Below, piece after piece: positions 46,273-54,543 of a stretch of 64,000 bases of DNA (its first letter is position 1; the number at the start of each line of letters is the position of its first letter). Origin of the DNA: Colwellia sp. MB02u-6 (lineage in GTDB: Bacteria > Pseudomonadota > Gammaproteobacteria > Enterobacterales > Alteromonadaceae); assembly GCF_014077095.1 (NCBI RefSeq), contig NZ_JACGVG010000030.1, positions 1-64,000 on the forward strand, in the 5' to 3' direction. The notes beneath the pieces were generated by a model. It was not told the origin of the DNA. It ran no database searches and saw nothing but the letters and a program-made list of their open reading frames with translations. Position numbers and translations under genes: made by a program.

Positions 46273-47040
46273 ATGAAAAAAATAGTACTAGCAGCAGCAC
46301 TTGCATCGATTTTATCCACTAATGTTCAAGCGGATGCTTTAGGTATTTATTTGGGCGGTCAACTATGGGACAACCAAGCTTCTGGCACTTTTGGCGATGG
46401 TAGTTCACAAATTGATTTTAACTTAGCTGATGAAAAACAAAACAGTTTTTTTATTGCCTTTGAGCATCCTTTGCCGTTAATTCCAAATATACGTATTGCC
46501 TCTACTTCCTTAGAGACTATAGGAAACACAAGCTTAACGGCTGACTTTGAATTTGAAGGTGAAACTTTTAGCACAGATACTAATGTGAATGCTAATTTTA
46601 ATGTCAGTTATCTTGATTACACACTTTATTATGAGTTATTTGATAATGATCTATTATCATTTGATTTTGGTTTGACCGCCCGTGATTTTGACGGTGACGT
46701 AACAGTATCAGCACAAGCCAATTCAGGCGCTGAATCGGTTACACAATCAGCTAGCATTGAAGTGACTGACGTAGTACCTATGTTATATGCGAGAACTAAC
46801 GTCGGCTTACCTTTAACGGGTTTAAATCTATATGCCCAAGGTAACTTTTTATCATTTGATGATCATACACTTTACGACTACGAAGTCGGCGTGAGCTATG
46901 AGCTTGTTGATAACTTAGTGGTTGATGTAAATATTAATGCCGGTTACCGAGCCGTTAAATTAGAGCTTGACGATTTAAATGACCTGTACAGCAATATTGA
47001 ATTTGACGGTGTGTTTATTGGTACCACTATTCACTTTTAA
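46273..47040 (+). CDS. TIGR04219-type outer-membrane beta-barrel protein
   Basis: This 255-residue protein has a signal peptide (residues 1-20, ending VQA). Alternating beta strands follow, ending in a C-terminal phenylalanine (GVFIGTTIHF), the outer-membrane insertion signature. Conserved segments such as ALGIYLGGQLWDNQASGTFGDG match a family of predicted barrels in marine gammaproteobacteria. Function is unknown. It is the last gene of the PCu(A)C-DUF2333 series and is closed by a terminator. Confidence 0.83.
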   Translation: MKKIVLAAALASILSTNVQADALGIYLGGQLWDNQASGTFGDGSSQIDFNLADEKQNSFFIAFEHPLPLIPNIRIASTSLETIGNTSLTADFEFEGETFSTDTNVNANFNVSYLDYTLYYELFDNDLLSFDFGLTARDFDGDVTVSAQANSGAESVTQSASIEVTDVVPMLYARTNVGLPLTGLNLYAQGNFLSFDDHTLYDYEVGVSYELVDNLVVDVNINAGYRAVKLELDDLNDLYSNIEFDGVFIGTTIHF

Positions 47041-47364
47041 TACTTAACGTTAGACGTTAATAAAAAGCAGGGCTGAGCAATCAGTCCTGCTTTTTTATTG
47101 TCTAAACAATCTGTATCTCATATTTTATTTTGGCATAAAAGGAGTGAAAAAACTTCTACCTAAACGCCGTGTACAAGAGTTAACAGTTAACAGCATAAAA
47201 GAACAGCCTAGATTATTGCAAGTGCATTAAAAAAATGAGATAAGATGATGTTGATAAAAATGTAGTAAGATCATTAGTAAGATCATATTGATATTTCAGT
47301 GTTAAAAGTAAACTAAAATAAAAAGGAAATACAATGAGTTTTAATAAAAATAAAAGGGAATGTA
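47041..47364. other. Intergenic region before the M36 protease gene
   Basis: It contains the terminator of the preceding operon at its left end and the duplicated translation-initiation leader at its right end (47321-47381). AGTAAGATCAT occurs twice in close succession near 47265-47286. No other gene was recognised. Confidence 0.5.
47062..47098 (+). terminator. Terminator of the PCu(A)C-DUF2333-barrel operon
   Basis: The stem AAAAGCAGGGCTGA / TCAGTCCTGCTTTT (one G-T pair) with loop GCAA is followed by a T run, just after the stop of the barrel gene. Confidence 0.88.
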
Positions 47365-47381
47365 ATGAATTTTAATAAATC
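47321..47381 (+). promoter_or_regulatory. Duplicated ribosome binding site and start region with a short upstream ORF
   Basis: The segment AAAAGG..AAT..AATGA.TTTTAATAAA occurs twice with a 31-base period (47321-47348 and 47352-47379; 24 of 28 bases identical). Each copy has a ribosome binding site and an ATG. The first ATG (47334) opens a 13-codon frame that ends at 47375, past the protease ATG at 47365 and in another frame. Translation of the first could affect the second. Confidence 0.6.
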
Positions 47382-50300
47382 TGTAATCGCCAGCTTTGTT
47401 GGTGCAGCTTTAGCTACGACCGCATTAGGTGTAGCGGCTAATGACAACATAGCATATAAATCTTTTTCAGTTGATAACGTTGCTGAAACTAATGCGCGCA
47501 GTAAAGTGCAAACTGCAAGTGGTATGATTAATCAATATGATTCTGTTTTGGGAAAAACCACTTTTCAATGGGCAGGTAAAAATGCTGAAACAGCAGATTT
47601 AGGACCAGTAGCAGCGGCACACCGAGTTACCCATGCTGCGGACTTTTACCTAAATAAACTAACAGGTTTGTCATCAATTAAGTCAAATGTTGCACAAGTT
47701 AAATTAGCTAACATCCATGATTTGGGACGCGGAGCGATTGTTGCAAAATATAAGCAGGAAGTCGCTGGTGTTGAAGTATTCAATCGTGAATACAATATCA
47801 TGATGGACCGCGAGTTTAATTTAGTTGCCTCATCAGGCTATTTAGCTGATAAACGAGCAGCTAAGTCTCTTTCTTCGGCCATTAAAAATATCTCTGCAGA
47901 ATTCGGAGATTCTTCGCGCTCTATCAATGCCGCATTTACGGCAATGGGTGGCAATGCTAGCACCGTTGCACTAAAAATTAAGAGTACTGATGGAAAATAT
48001 GATAAGTTCTCTGTCGTTAATTCAGCAACTGATAAAGTCCTCGTTGGTGAACCTCGCGCTAAAAAAGTCTTTTTTGAACATAAGAATAAACTAGTTGCTG
48101 CACATTATGTTGAAATTGAAACTAGCGCTATCGATAGCGTTGATTCCGAATATGTTAGCTACGTTGTTTCAGCTAAAACCGGTGAAGTATTATTTAAAAA
48201 TAACCTAACGAGTCATGCAGCTGATTTCAATTACCGTGTCTATGCTGATGCAAGTGGCAAACCTTTAGATAGTCCTCACGGTGAAGTAATGCCAGCTCCA
48301 GCTGATGCTGATCCGAGTGCGTTTTTAACTGCGGGATACATAGAAGCTCCGTTAATAACATTGAGCCATGGTCCTATCAGCACAGAGGATGCTTGGTTAG
48401 CCGATGATGCAACATCTACTTCCGGTAACAATGTTACTGCGTATGTAGATGGTATAGCGCCGCAGGGTTTAACTAACGGCGATTATATGGCGGAGGTTAG
48501 TAGTGCTAATACTTTTGATTACAAGTATAACGTTGATGAAGCAGAGTATTCTTTAAATAACCGTAAAGCAGCCATTGTTAATTTATTCTATGTGAATAAC
48601 TATTTACATGATGACTATTATGAACATGGCTTTGACGAAGCAGCCGGCAATGCCCAAGCTTTAAACTATGAACGCGGCGGTGTTGAAGGTGATTCACTAA
48701 ATGTAGAAGTACAAGACAACTCAGGTTTCAATAATGCCAACATGTCTACACCCGCGGATGGTGCTTCTCCTCGTATGCAAATGTATCTATGGGAAACAAC
48801 TCAAGCCACCAATGGTGTTGACTATGGTGTGACAGTGACTTCGCATGATGATATTGGCCTTGTTTTAAATACTCAAATTTCATCGTTTGGCCCAGAAATT
48901 TATGAATTGTCTGGCGATGTGGTACGTATTGATGATGCAACTGATGTGGTAACTGATGGCTGTGAAGCTGCAGCAAATGGTGCTGCTTTAGCCGGTAAAA
49001 TCGCCATCATTGATCGTGGTGCTTGTGCATTTACGCAAAAAGTTAAAAATGCGCAAGATGCCGGTGCTATCGCTGTACTTATTGCGAACAATAATAACAA
49101 TGGAACCCCTGCCCCAATGGGAGGTGCTGATGATACAGTAACTATTCCTAATATTGGTCTTACTTTTGCGGTTGGCGAGAGTATTTATAGTAAGCTTGCA
49201 GCCAATGAAACTGTTTCAATCGACATGTTTAAAAACGACCTTTCAAGAGCCTTTAAGGACAGTTCGTGGGATAACGCTATTGTCGCGCATGAGTGGGGTC
49301 ACTATATCAGTAACCGCTTAGTGGGTAATGGTTCAGGTTTAAGTAGTCAACAAGCCCGTTCTATGGGTGAAGGTTTTGGTGATTTCCATGCATTAATGCT
49401 TACGTCTAAAGTTGAGGATAACTTAGTCTTAGGTAATGAAGCATATGATGGTGGTTATGCTGCTATAACTTATGTCTCAAGTTTCGTAAACGGAATACGT
49501 CCATACCCTTACTCGACAAATAAAACTATTAACCCATCAATGTTTGCGGACATCGGTCTATACCCTGACCTAGTTCATTCTCCTGGTTCTATATGGGCTA
49601 ACATGTTATGGGAATCTTTTGTTAGCATGGCGAATGACGAGCGTCATACTTTTGATGTAGCTAAGAGCCTAATGAAAGATTACTTGGTCGCTGGTTACAA
49701 AATGATGCCAATGGCGCCAACCTTTACTGAAGGTCGCGATGCTATATTAGCGGCAGCGTATGCCAACGATAAGGAAGATTACAAACTTTTATTAGCGGCA
49801 TTTGCTAAACGTGGTATGGGTCTAGGCGCAGTATCACCAAGTCGATTCGCCACTGATCATGCCGGTGCGGTTGAATCTACTAAAACAAACTTAGCTACAT
49901 TCTCAGTGGCAGACCACGTATTAAATACTAACTATGAAGGTTTAATGACTGGTTATTGTTCAAATGACAATATTTTAGATAAAGGCGAAACTGGTACGGC
50001 TAGTTTTACCCTGAAAAATGGTGGTAATTCAGCGTTAGTAGGCCTTAGGGGGACTGTTGAAGTCGTCAGTGACCATGAGGTAACTTTTGCAAACGAAGGT
50101 GTTGTATCATTTGATGATATTGCCATACTTGGATCAGCAACGAGTACACCACTTGAATTCACCTTGAATGAAGCGGGCACTGGTGATGAGCTAGTTCTTA
50201 AATTTGTTCCAACACTAGCAGACGGAATGGAAGCTGATGAGTATACATTCTCAACGACAACGAACGTTGACTTTGTTGAGCGTGAGCTTGTTGGTACGTC

Positions 50301-51288
50301 TCAAGTTGAAGACTTTAATACCTTATCGCGCTTGAATGACTTTACAGAGGTGGTGATGGCAGGTAGCGATCAAGCTGTCAGTACATGGTATCTTAAACAA
50401 TGGGATGCAAACGATGGACTCATTGCGGCAACAGGTCATAGCTTTACGTCTGATGTAGCTTATGAAACACGTACTATGTTAGTTGGCTTTGATGGTGACT
50501 ACAGCATTACATTCTGGCATTTGTACAATCTTGAAGCCGAGTATGATGGTGCTGTTGTTGAGGTGAGTGTCAATGGTGATGATTGGGCTGATATTAGCGA
50601 AATGGGAGGTACTTTTTTTGGTGATGGTTACACTGATATAGGGCTTGATAATACTGGAACGGCCATCGCAGGTCGTAATATGTTTTCCGGAATAAATTAT
50701 GGTTGGGAAACTATTAACTTCGGTGAGAGCTTAAATGGCAACGAAGTACAGTTCCGTTTCCGTATCGTTACAGATAGTGGCTCTGCACCGGATCCATTTT
50801 CAGGCTTCTCATCAGGTTGGTATATTGATGACATGACGTTTACCAATATGAAAACTAGCATTTTCTCAGATGTAGTTGCTGGTGATAGCCTTGCTTGTGA
50901 TAACCGAGCGCCAAACGTGAGTGCTGCCTCTGCAACAGAGGTAACGGTTACTGAAGGTGGAAGTGTTAGCTTGAGTATAGCAGCATCAGATCCTAATGCA
51001 GATGTACTAACGTATAATTGGGAGCAAACTGCTGGAACAGCGGCAACATTGACAGGTGGCGACACTGTTGCGGTTTCATTTACCGCACCGAATTTAGCAT
51101 TAGGTAGCGAAACGCTAACATTCGTTGCCAGTGTTAATGACGGTACTGAGACAGTTACTCAGAGCTTTTCAGTAACAGTGAATGATGTACCAGCACCAGT
51201 TGCACCACCTAAGAAAAAATCAAGTGGTTCTACAGGCTTATTGGCATTTTTATTATTACCTTTAGCGTTACTACGTCGTCGTAGATAA
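47365..51288 (+). CDS. Secreted M36 (fungalysin-type) metalloprotease with PA domain and C-terminal sorting tail
   Basis: This 1307-residue zinc protease has a signal peptide (residues 1-25), an FTP-type propeptide region (about 60-290) and the M36 catalytic domain, split by a PA insertion at about 490-615 (DGCEAAANGAALAGKIAIIDRGACAFTQKVKNAQDAGA). The zinc site is HEWGH at 642-646, with the third ligand Glu669 in GEGFGDF. A MAM/jelly-roll-like region and a PKD-like repeat (TVTEGGSVSLSIAASDPNADVLTYNWEQ, about 1190-1275) follow. The end is SSGSTGLLAFLLLPLALLRRRR, a tripartite tail of the GlyGly-CTERM kind cut by rhombosortase and linked to type II secretion. The gsp operon lies about 2.3 kb downstream. 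It is probably a surface or secreted protease for peptide nutrition. Confidence 0.92.
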   Translation: MNFNKSVIASFVGAALATTALGVAANDNIAYKSFSVDNVAETNARSKVQTASGMINQYDSVLGKTTFQWAGKNAETADLGPVAAAHRVTHAADFYLNKLTGLSSIKSNVAQVKLANIHDLGRGAIVAKYKQEVAGVEVFNREYNIMMDREFNLVASSGYLADKRAAKSLSSAIKNISAEFGDSSRSINAAFTAMGGNASTVALKIKSTDGKYDKFSVVNSATDKVLVGEPRAKKVFFEHKNKLVAAHYVEIETSAIDSVDSEYVSYVVSAKTGEVLFKNNLTSHAADFNYRVYADASGKPLDSPHGEVMPAPADADPSAFLTAGYIEAPLITLSHGPISTEDAWLADDATSTSGNNVTAYVDGIAPQGLTNGDYMAEVSSANTFDYKYNVDEAEYSLNNRKAAIVNLFYVNNYLHDDYYEHGFDEAAGNAQALNYERGGVEGDSLNVEVQDNSGFNNANMSTPADGASPRMQMYLWETTQATNGVDYGVTVTSHDDIGLVLNTQISSFGPEIYELSGDVVRIDDATDVVTDGCEAAANGAALAGKIAIIDRGACAFTQKVKNAQDAGAIAVLIANNNNNGTPAPMGGADDTVTIPNIGLTFAVGESIYSKLAANETVSIDMFKNDLSRAFKDSSWDNAIVAHEWGHYISNRLVGNGSGLSSQQARSMGEGFGDFHALMLTSKVEDNLVLGNEAYDGGYAAITYVSSFVNGIRPYPYSTNKTINPSMFADIGLYPDLVHSPGSIWANMLWESFVSMANDERHTFDVAKSLMKDYLVAGYKMMPMAPTFTEGRDAILAAAYANDKEDYKLLLAAFAKRGMGLGAVSPSRFATDHAGAVESTKTNLATFSVADHVLNTNYEGLMTGYCSNDNILDKGETGTASFTLKNGGNSALVGLRGTVEVVSDHEVTFANEGVVSFDDIAILGSATSTPLEFTLNEAGTGDELVLKFVPTLADGMEADEYTFSTTTNVDFVERELVGTSQVEDFNTLSRLNDFTEVVMAGSDQAVSTWYLKQWDANDGLIAATGHSFTSDVAYETRTMLVGFDGDYSITFWHLYNLEAEYDGAVVEVSVNGDDWADISEMGGTFFGDGYTDIGLDNTGTAIAGRNMFSGINYGWETINFGESLNGNEVQFRFRIVTDSGSAPDPFSGFSSGWYIDDMTFTNMKTSIFSDVVAGDSLACDNRAPNVSAASATEVTVTEGGSVSLSIAASDPNADVLTYNWEQTAGTAATLTGGDTVAVSFTAPNLALGSETLTFVASVNDGTETVTQSFSVTVNDVPAPVAPPKKKSSGSTGLLAFLLLPLALLRRRR

Positions 51289-51302
51289 TGTAAAGTAATC
51301 CA

Positions 51303-51336
51303 AATAGCTGATTGATGATTCAATCAGCTATTTTTA
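51303..51336 (+). terminator. Terminator of the M36 protease gene
   Basis: A perfect 12-bp stem (AATAGCTGATTG / CAATCAGCTATT) with a 6-base loop is followed by five T, 14 bases after the stop. Confidence 0.9.
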
Positions 51337-51379
51337 TAGGTATTGGTTTTTAAATATTGATAAAATAAAAGGTGAGGTT

Positions 51380-51901
51380 ATGAAAAGTAAATTAATGAGC
51401 GCTGTGGTTATTTCGACATTTATAGTTGGCTGTAATAATGCGAATGATCATGAACATTCGGTCGAGCAGCATGAAGTAAAAGCGTTAAATAGTGTCGAAA
51501 ATAATAACGACAATGAAAGGGTCAATTTAAAAAATGAAATGGGTGATCACACGCTGCTAAATAAGGCGGCACAGAAAATCAATCAATCAATTAGCCTAAA
51601 TGGTAATAAGTTTACATTAGTGGATGGTAAATTTGAACAAGGTGCACAGGTATATAATATATTAATGCATGAGTATGGAACTATTAAAGGTAGCCTAGTG
51701 CTAGTGCTATCAGATGAAGGTGTTTTTAACAAAAGTCATTTTAAAGCAGTGAAAAAAATCGCCAAAAAAACCTTTCGTGTTTGGCCTACTAAAAAAGATG
51801 ATTTGTATCTTGTCTATCAAGATTTAACGCGTGATGCTAACTTCTCTGTTGTGGAGCTAGAGGTTGACTATTCCCCAATATCTAAGCAGCAGACTCACTA
51901 G
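51380..51901 (+). CDS. Hypothetical lipoprotein
   Basis: This 173-residue protein starts with a lipoprotein signal (KLMSAVVISTFIVGC), with the lipidated cysteine at residue 18. A His/Asn/Glu-rich linker follows, then a compact mixed region (residues 65-165, IMHEYGTIKGSLVLVLSDEGVF, FRVWPTKKDDLYLVYQDL). No family was recognised. It follows the M36 gene after its terminator and has its own AAGGTGAGG ribosome binding site, so it is probably expressed separately. Confidence 0.65.
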   Translation: MKSKLMSAVVISTFIVGCNNANDHEHSVEQHEVKALNSVENNNDNERVNLKNEMGDHTLLNKAAQKINQSISLNGNKFTLVDGKFEQGAQVYNILMHEYGTIKGSLVLVLSDEGVFNKSHFKAVKKIAKKTFRVWPTKKDDLYLVYQDLTRDANFSVVELEVDYSPISKQQTH

Positions 51902-51939
51902 CAATACACAGCGAGTCTGCACTATATGTTTGTACTTTT

Positions 51940-52803
51940 TTAGTGAGTTGTACCGTCAATAAATGGCGCTAATTGAGTGCGCTTAAATTCATAAGTGGTC
52001 AGACAATAATCACAAGTCATCGACACACTACCTTGCTCTGCAATAATACTTTCAAGTTCGCTCGGTTCAATTTGAGAAATGGTATTTAAACACTTTTCTT
52101 CTGAGCAACTACATTGATAGCTAACGGCTTGCGGTTCAAAGAGTCTAACCTCTTCTTGGTGATATAACCGGTAAAGTAAGTCTTCGCTAGCTAATGAAAA
52201 TATCTCTTCAGATTTAATCGTATTGGTGAGTTGGCACAAGTGCTCAAAATCGGCTTGTTGTTGCTCTTTATCATCACCATCAGGTAGTAATTGAATTAAG
52301 GTGCCTGCTATTTGCGAGCTTTGCTCATCACTAAATAGCCAAATTTTAGTGGGGATTTGTTCTGAAACATCAAAGTAGTGTTCTAAGCATTCGGCCAGGG
52401 TATCTTGCTCAAGCGCTACAACACCTTGATAAGGTTCGCCATTGCTTGGCCGAATAGTGATGATCATATTGCCTTTACCGATAAGGTCTTTCAGCGCTGT
52501 TGCATCGGTTTCGCTCACCATACGTGCAATACCACGCATTTCCTGGCGATTATTACCATTTACGGCTAAATAACCTATTGGGCCATCACCTTGAAGTTGT
52601 ACAGCGATTTCACCTTCAAATTTTAATGTTGCTGTTAATAGGCAAGTTGCTGCCACTAATTCACCTAACAATTGCTTTACGCCCAGCGGGTAGTCGTGTG
52701 CAGCAACAATGTCTTGGAAGGTTTGGCTTAAGTTAACCAATTCGCCTCGAGCATGTAAGTTGTCAAATAAATAGCGATTTAAGATATCTTTTTGCATGGT
52801 CAC
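51940..52803 (-). CDS. hslO: Redox-regulated chaperone Hsp33
   Basis: Hsp33 is a holdase activated by oxidation and heat. The 287-residue protein has the C-terminal zinc switch CxC...CxxC (SYQCSCSEEKC and MTCDYCLTTYEF near residues 229-269). The N-terminal domain has LGELVAATCLLTATLKFEGEIAVQLQGDGPIGYLAVNGN. It follows hslR by 3 bases, the same hslR-hslO order as in E. coli. Neighbouring gspC is divergent. Confidence 0.97.
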   Translation of the reverse strand: MTMQKDILNRYLFDNLHARGELVNLSQTFQDIVAAHDYPLGVKQLLGELVAATCLLTATLKFEGEIAVQLQGDGPIGYLAVNGNNRQEMRGIARMVSETDATALKDLIGKGNMIITIRPSNGEPYQGVVALEQDTLAECLEHYFDVSEQIPTKIWLFSDEQSSQIAGTLIQLLPDGDDKEQQQADFEHLCQLTNTIKSEEIFSLASEDLLYRLYHQEEVRLFEPQAVSYQCSCSEEKCLNTISQIEPSELESIIAEQGSVSMTCDYCLTTYEFKRTQLAPFIDGTTH

Positions 52804-52806
52804 TGT

Positions 52807-53220
52807 TTATATCCTTTCTTTTAATTGCCGAATTTGTCGACGTTGTTTTTTATCAGGTTTAGTGTCACTGGCTGGGCTGAGCAAAATACCCTGCTGGCGA
52901 GCTAAGTTGTTTTTCTCACGGGTTTTAACGCTTTCAGGCGTTTCTTGATAAAGTGTTTGAGCAAAACTTGCATCTCGGCGTCTATCTGCCAAGGCGATAA
53001 CAATGACATGTTTTTCTTCAAAACCTTGTCTAATGGTGATGCGATCACCTAAAACCACGGCTTTGCCTGATTTACTGCGCTGGCCATTATAAAATACTTT
53101 ACCGCCATCGATCATCTGTTTTGCTATCGCTCGGGTTTTATAAAAGCGCGCCGCCCACAACCACTTGTCTAAGCGAGTTGACTGGGTATTGTTTGTCTCA
53201 ATAACGTTAGGTTTGGTCAT
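52807..53220 (-). CDS. hslR: Ribosome-associated heat shock protein Hsp15
   Basis: Hsp15 binds free 50S subunits carrying a nascent chain, through an S4 RNA-binding domain: TRLDKWLWAARFYKTRAIAKQMIDGGKVFYNGQRSKSGKAV. The basic C-terminus (DKKQRRQIRQLKERI) is typical. The open frame extends to an ATG at 53247. I prefer the ATG at 53220, nine codons later, which has a possible GGAA upstream and gives a family-like N-terminus; the longer form cannot be excluded. Co-transcribed with hslO (3-base gap). Confidence 0.93.
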   Translation of the reverse strand: MTKPNVIETNNTQSTRLDKWLWAARFYKTRAIAKQMIDGGKVFYNGQRSKSGKAVVLGDRITIRQGFEEKHVIVIALADRRRDASFAQTLYQETPESVKTREKNNLARQQGILLSPASDTKPDKKQRRQIRQLKERI

Positions 53221-53247
53221 TGTTTTGTTTATATTCCGTGCAGGCAT

Positions 53248-53569
53248 TATAAATTGGCGAAAGTTAACATAACGGTAATGTTTACGCTAGTTAGAATGCA
53301 TTTGGTTACATTTTGTAAGCTTATACTAAGGTCATTAAATTATTGTCCGCTCTTACTGGTTAAAGTACACTAGGGCCGCGGCGGTTATCTTTAATGTGAA
53401 ACAATAAGCACTTGTCCTGATTTACTTTTGCTGTGCGCAACTAGATCACAAACTTCATGAAAAACAGCATAATTATAGGTAAAAAATAATATCACGTCTT
53501 GTTGCCAGACGTTTGGTCAAGTATCATCAAAGTGACTTGAAATTTCCAGATAATAAAAAATTATAAAAA
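53248..53569. other. Divergent intergenic region between hslR and gspC
   Basis: The region must hold the promoters of hslR and of the gsp operon. I could not identify either with confidence. No gene was recognised. Confidence 0.45.
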
Positions 53570-54526
53570 ATGACATTATCGAATAACCTATCAAACGCGT
53601 TTGAGCAGCTTGCTAAGCTACCGCAACAAAAAATTATCCAAGTAATTATCTTGGTGTTGCTTAGTCATATTGCCTTTCTCTTTGCGCAAATAACCTGGCT
53701 AGGTTTAGCGGAGAGTGATCATAATGCGAACTTAACACTCAATAACTTATCATCTGCTTCACTAGCGCCAAAAGAACAAGTGCAGGTGAAAGCCATTCAA
53801 GCACTCAATCTTTTTGGTGCTTTTTCTCAGCAAAACGTAAATCGTGTTGAAGAGCTTGTTGAAGACGCCCCAGAAACACGGCTGCAACTCACTCTAACCG
53901 GTGTGGTGGCCAGTACTAACAAAGCGACTGCCGCGGCAGTAATAGAAAGCAGAGGAAAGCAAGAAACCTATAGTATCGGTGAAAACATTAAAGGTACTCG
54001 GGCCGTGTTAGCAGATGTTTTTAACGATCGTGTTCTGTTAAAAGTATCGGGTGGCTTAGAAACCTTAATGTTTGAAGGTTTAATATTTGATAAAAAAATT
54101 AAGATTATTAAACCACGTTACAACCAGCAAGCCGTGACGCAGCCAACAAAAAATACCAGTCAAAATTTTTCACCCACCAATATTGTTGATCAACGAGATA
54201 ATAGAAGGCTAGCCCAAGTGACCAAATCGCTACGAACAGAATTGGCTAGCGACCCCGGTAACATTACTGATTATTTAAAAATCTCCCCTAAACGAGAAAA
54301 TGGTAAAATTACCGGCTATCAATTAATGCCAGCAAAAGATCCAACTTTTTTTCAAAGTGCGGGTCTTAAATCAGGTGATGTTGCGGTACAAATGAATGGT
54401 TTCGATTTAACCGCGCCACAAGAGGCAGCTCAAGCGCTACAATCTTTAAAAGAACAACGCGAAGTTTCGCTGTTACTTGACCGTAATGGTGACATAACAG
54501 AAATACTCTTCAGTATAGACAATTAG
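53570..54526 (+). CDS. gspC: Type II secretion system protein GspC
   Basis: GspC is the inner-membrane clamp that couples the outer-membrane secretin to the inner-membrane platform. The 318-residue protein has a short cytoplasmic N-terminus, a membrane helix at about residues 20-42, a homology-region domain (about 95-175, TRLQLTLTGVVASTNKATAAAVIESRGKQETYSIGENI) and a C-terminal PDZ domain (about 235-318, GLKSGDVAVQMNGFDLTAPQEA). It is the first gene of the gsp operon. The gspD ATG lies 17 bases after its stop. Confidence 0.95.
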   Translation: MTLSNNLSNAFEQLAKLPQQKIIQVIILVLLSHIAFLFAQITWLGLAESDHNANLTLNNLSSASLAPKEQVQVKAIQALNLFGAFSQQNVNRVEELVEDAPETRLQLTLTGVVASTNKATAAAVIESRGKQETYSIGENIKGTRAVLADVFNDRVLLKVSGGLETLMFEGLIFDKKIKIIKPRYNQQAVTQPTKNTSQNFSPTNIVDQRDNRRLAQVTKSLRTELASDPGNITDYLKISPKRENGKITGYQLMPAKDPTFFQSAGLKSGDVAVQMNGFDLTAPQEAAQALQSLKEQREVSLLLDRNGDITEILFSIDN

Positions 54527-54543
54527 AATAAAAGGAATAATAA

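Noticed and set aside
53448-53468. CRP-like sequence upstream of gspC
   Set aside because: TGTGC and ATCACA are present but the spacing is wrong for a CRP dimer.
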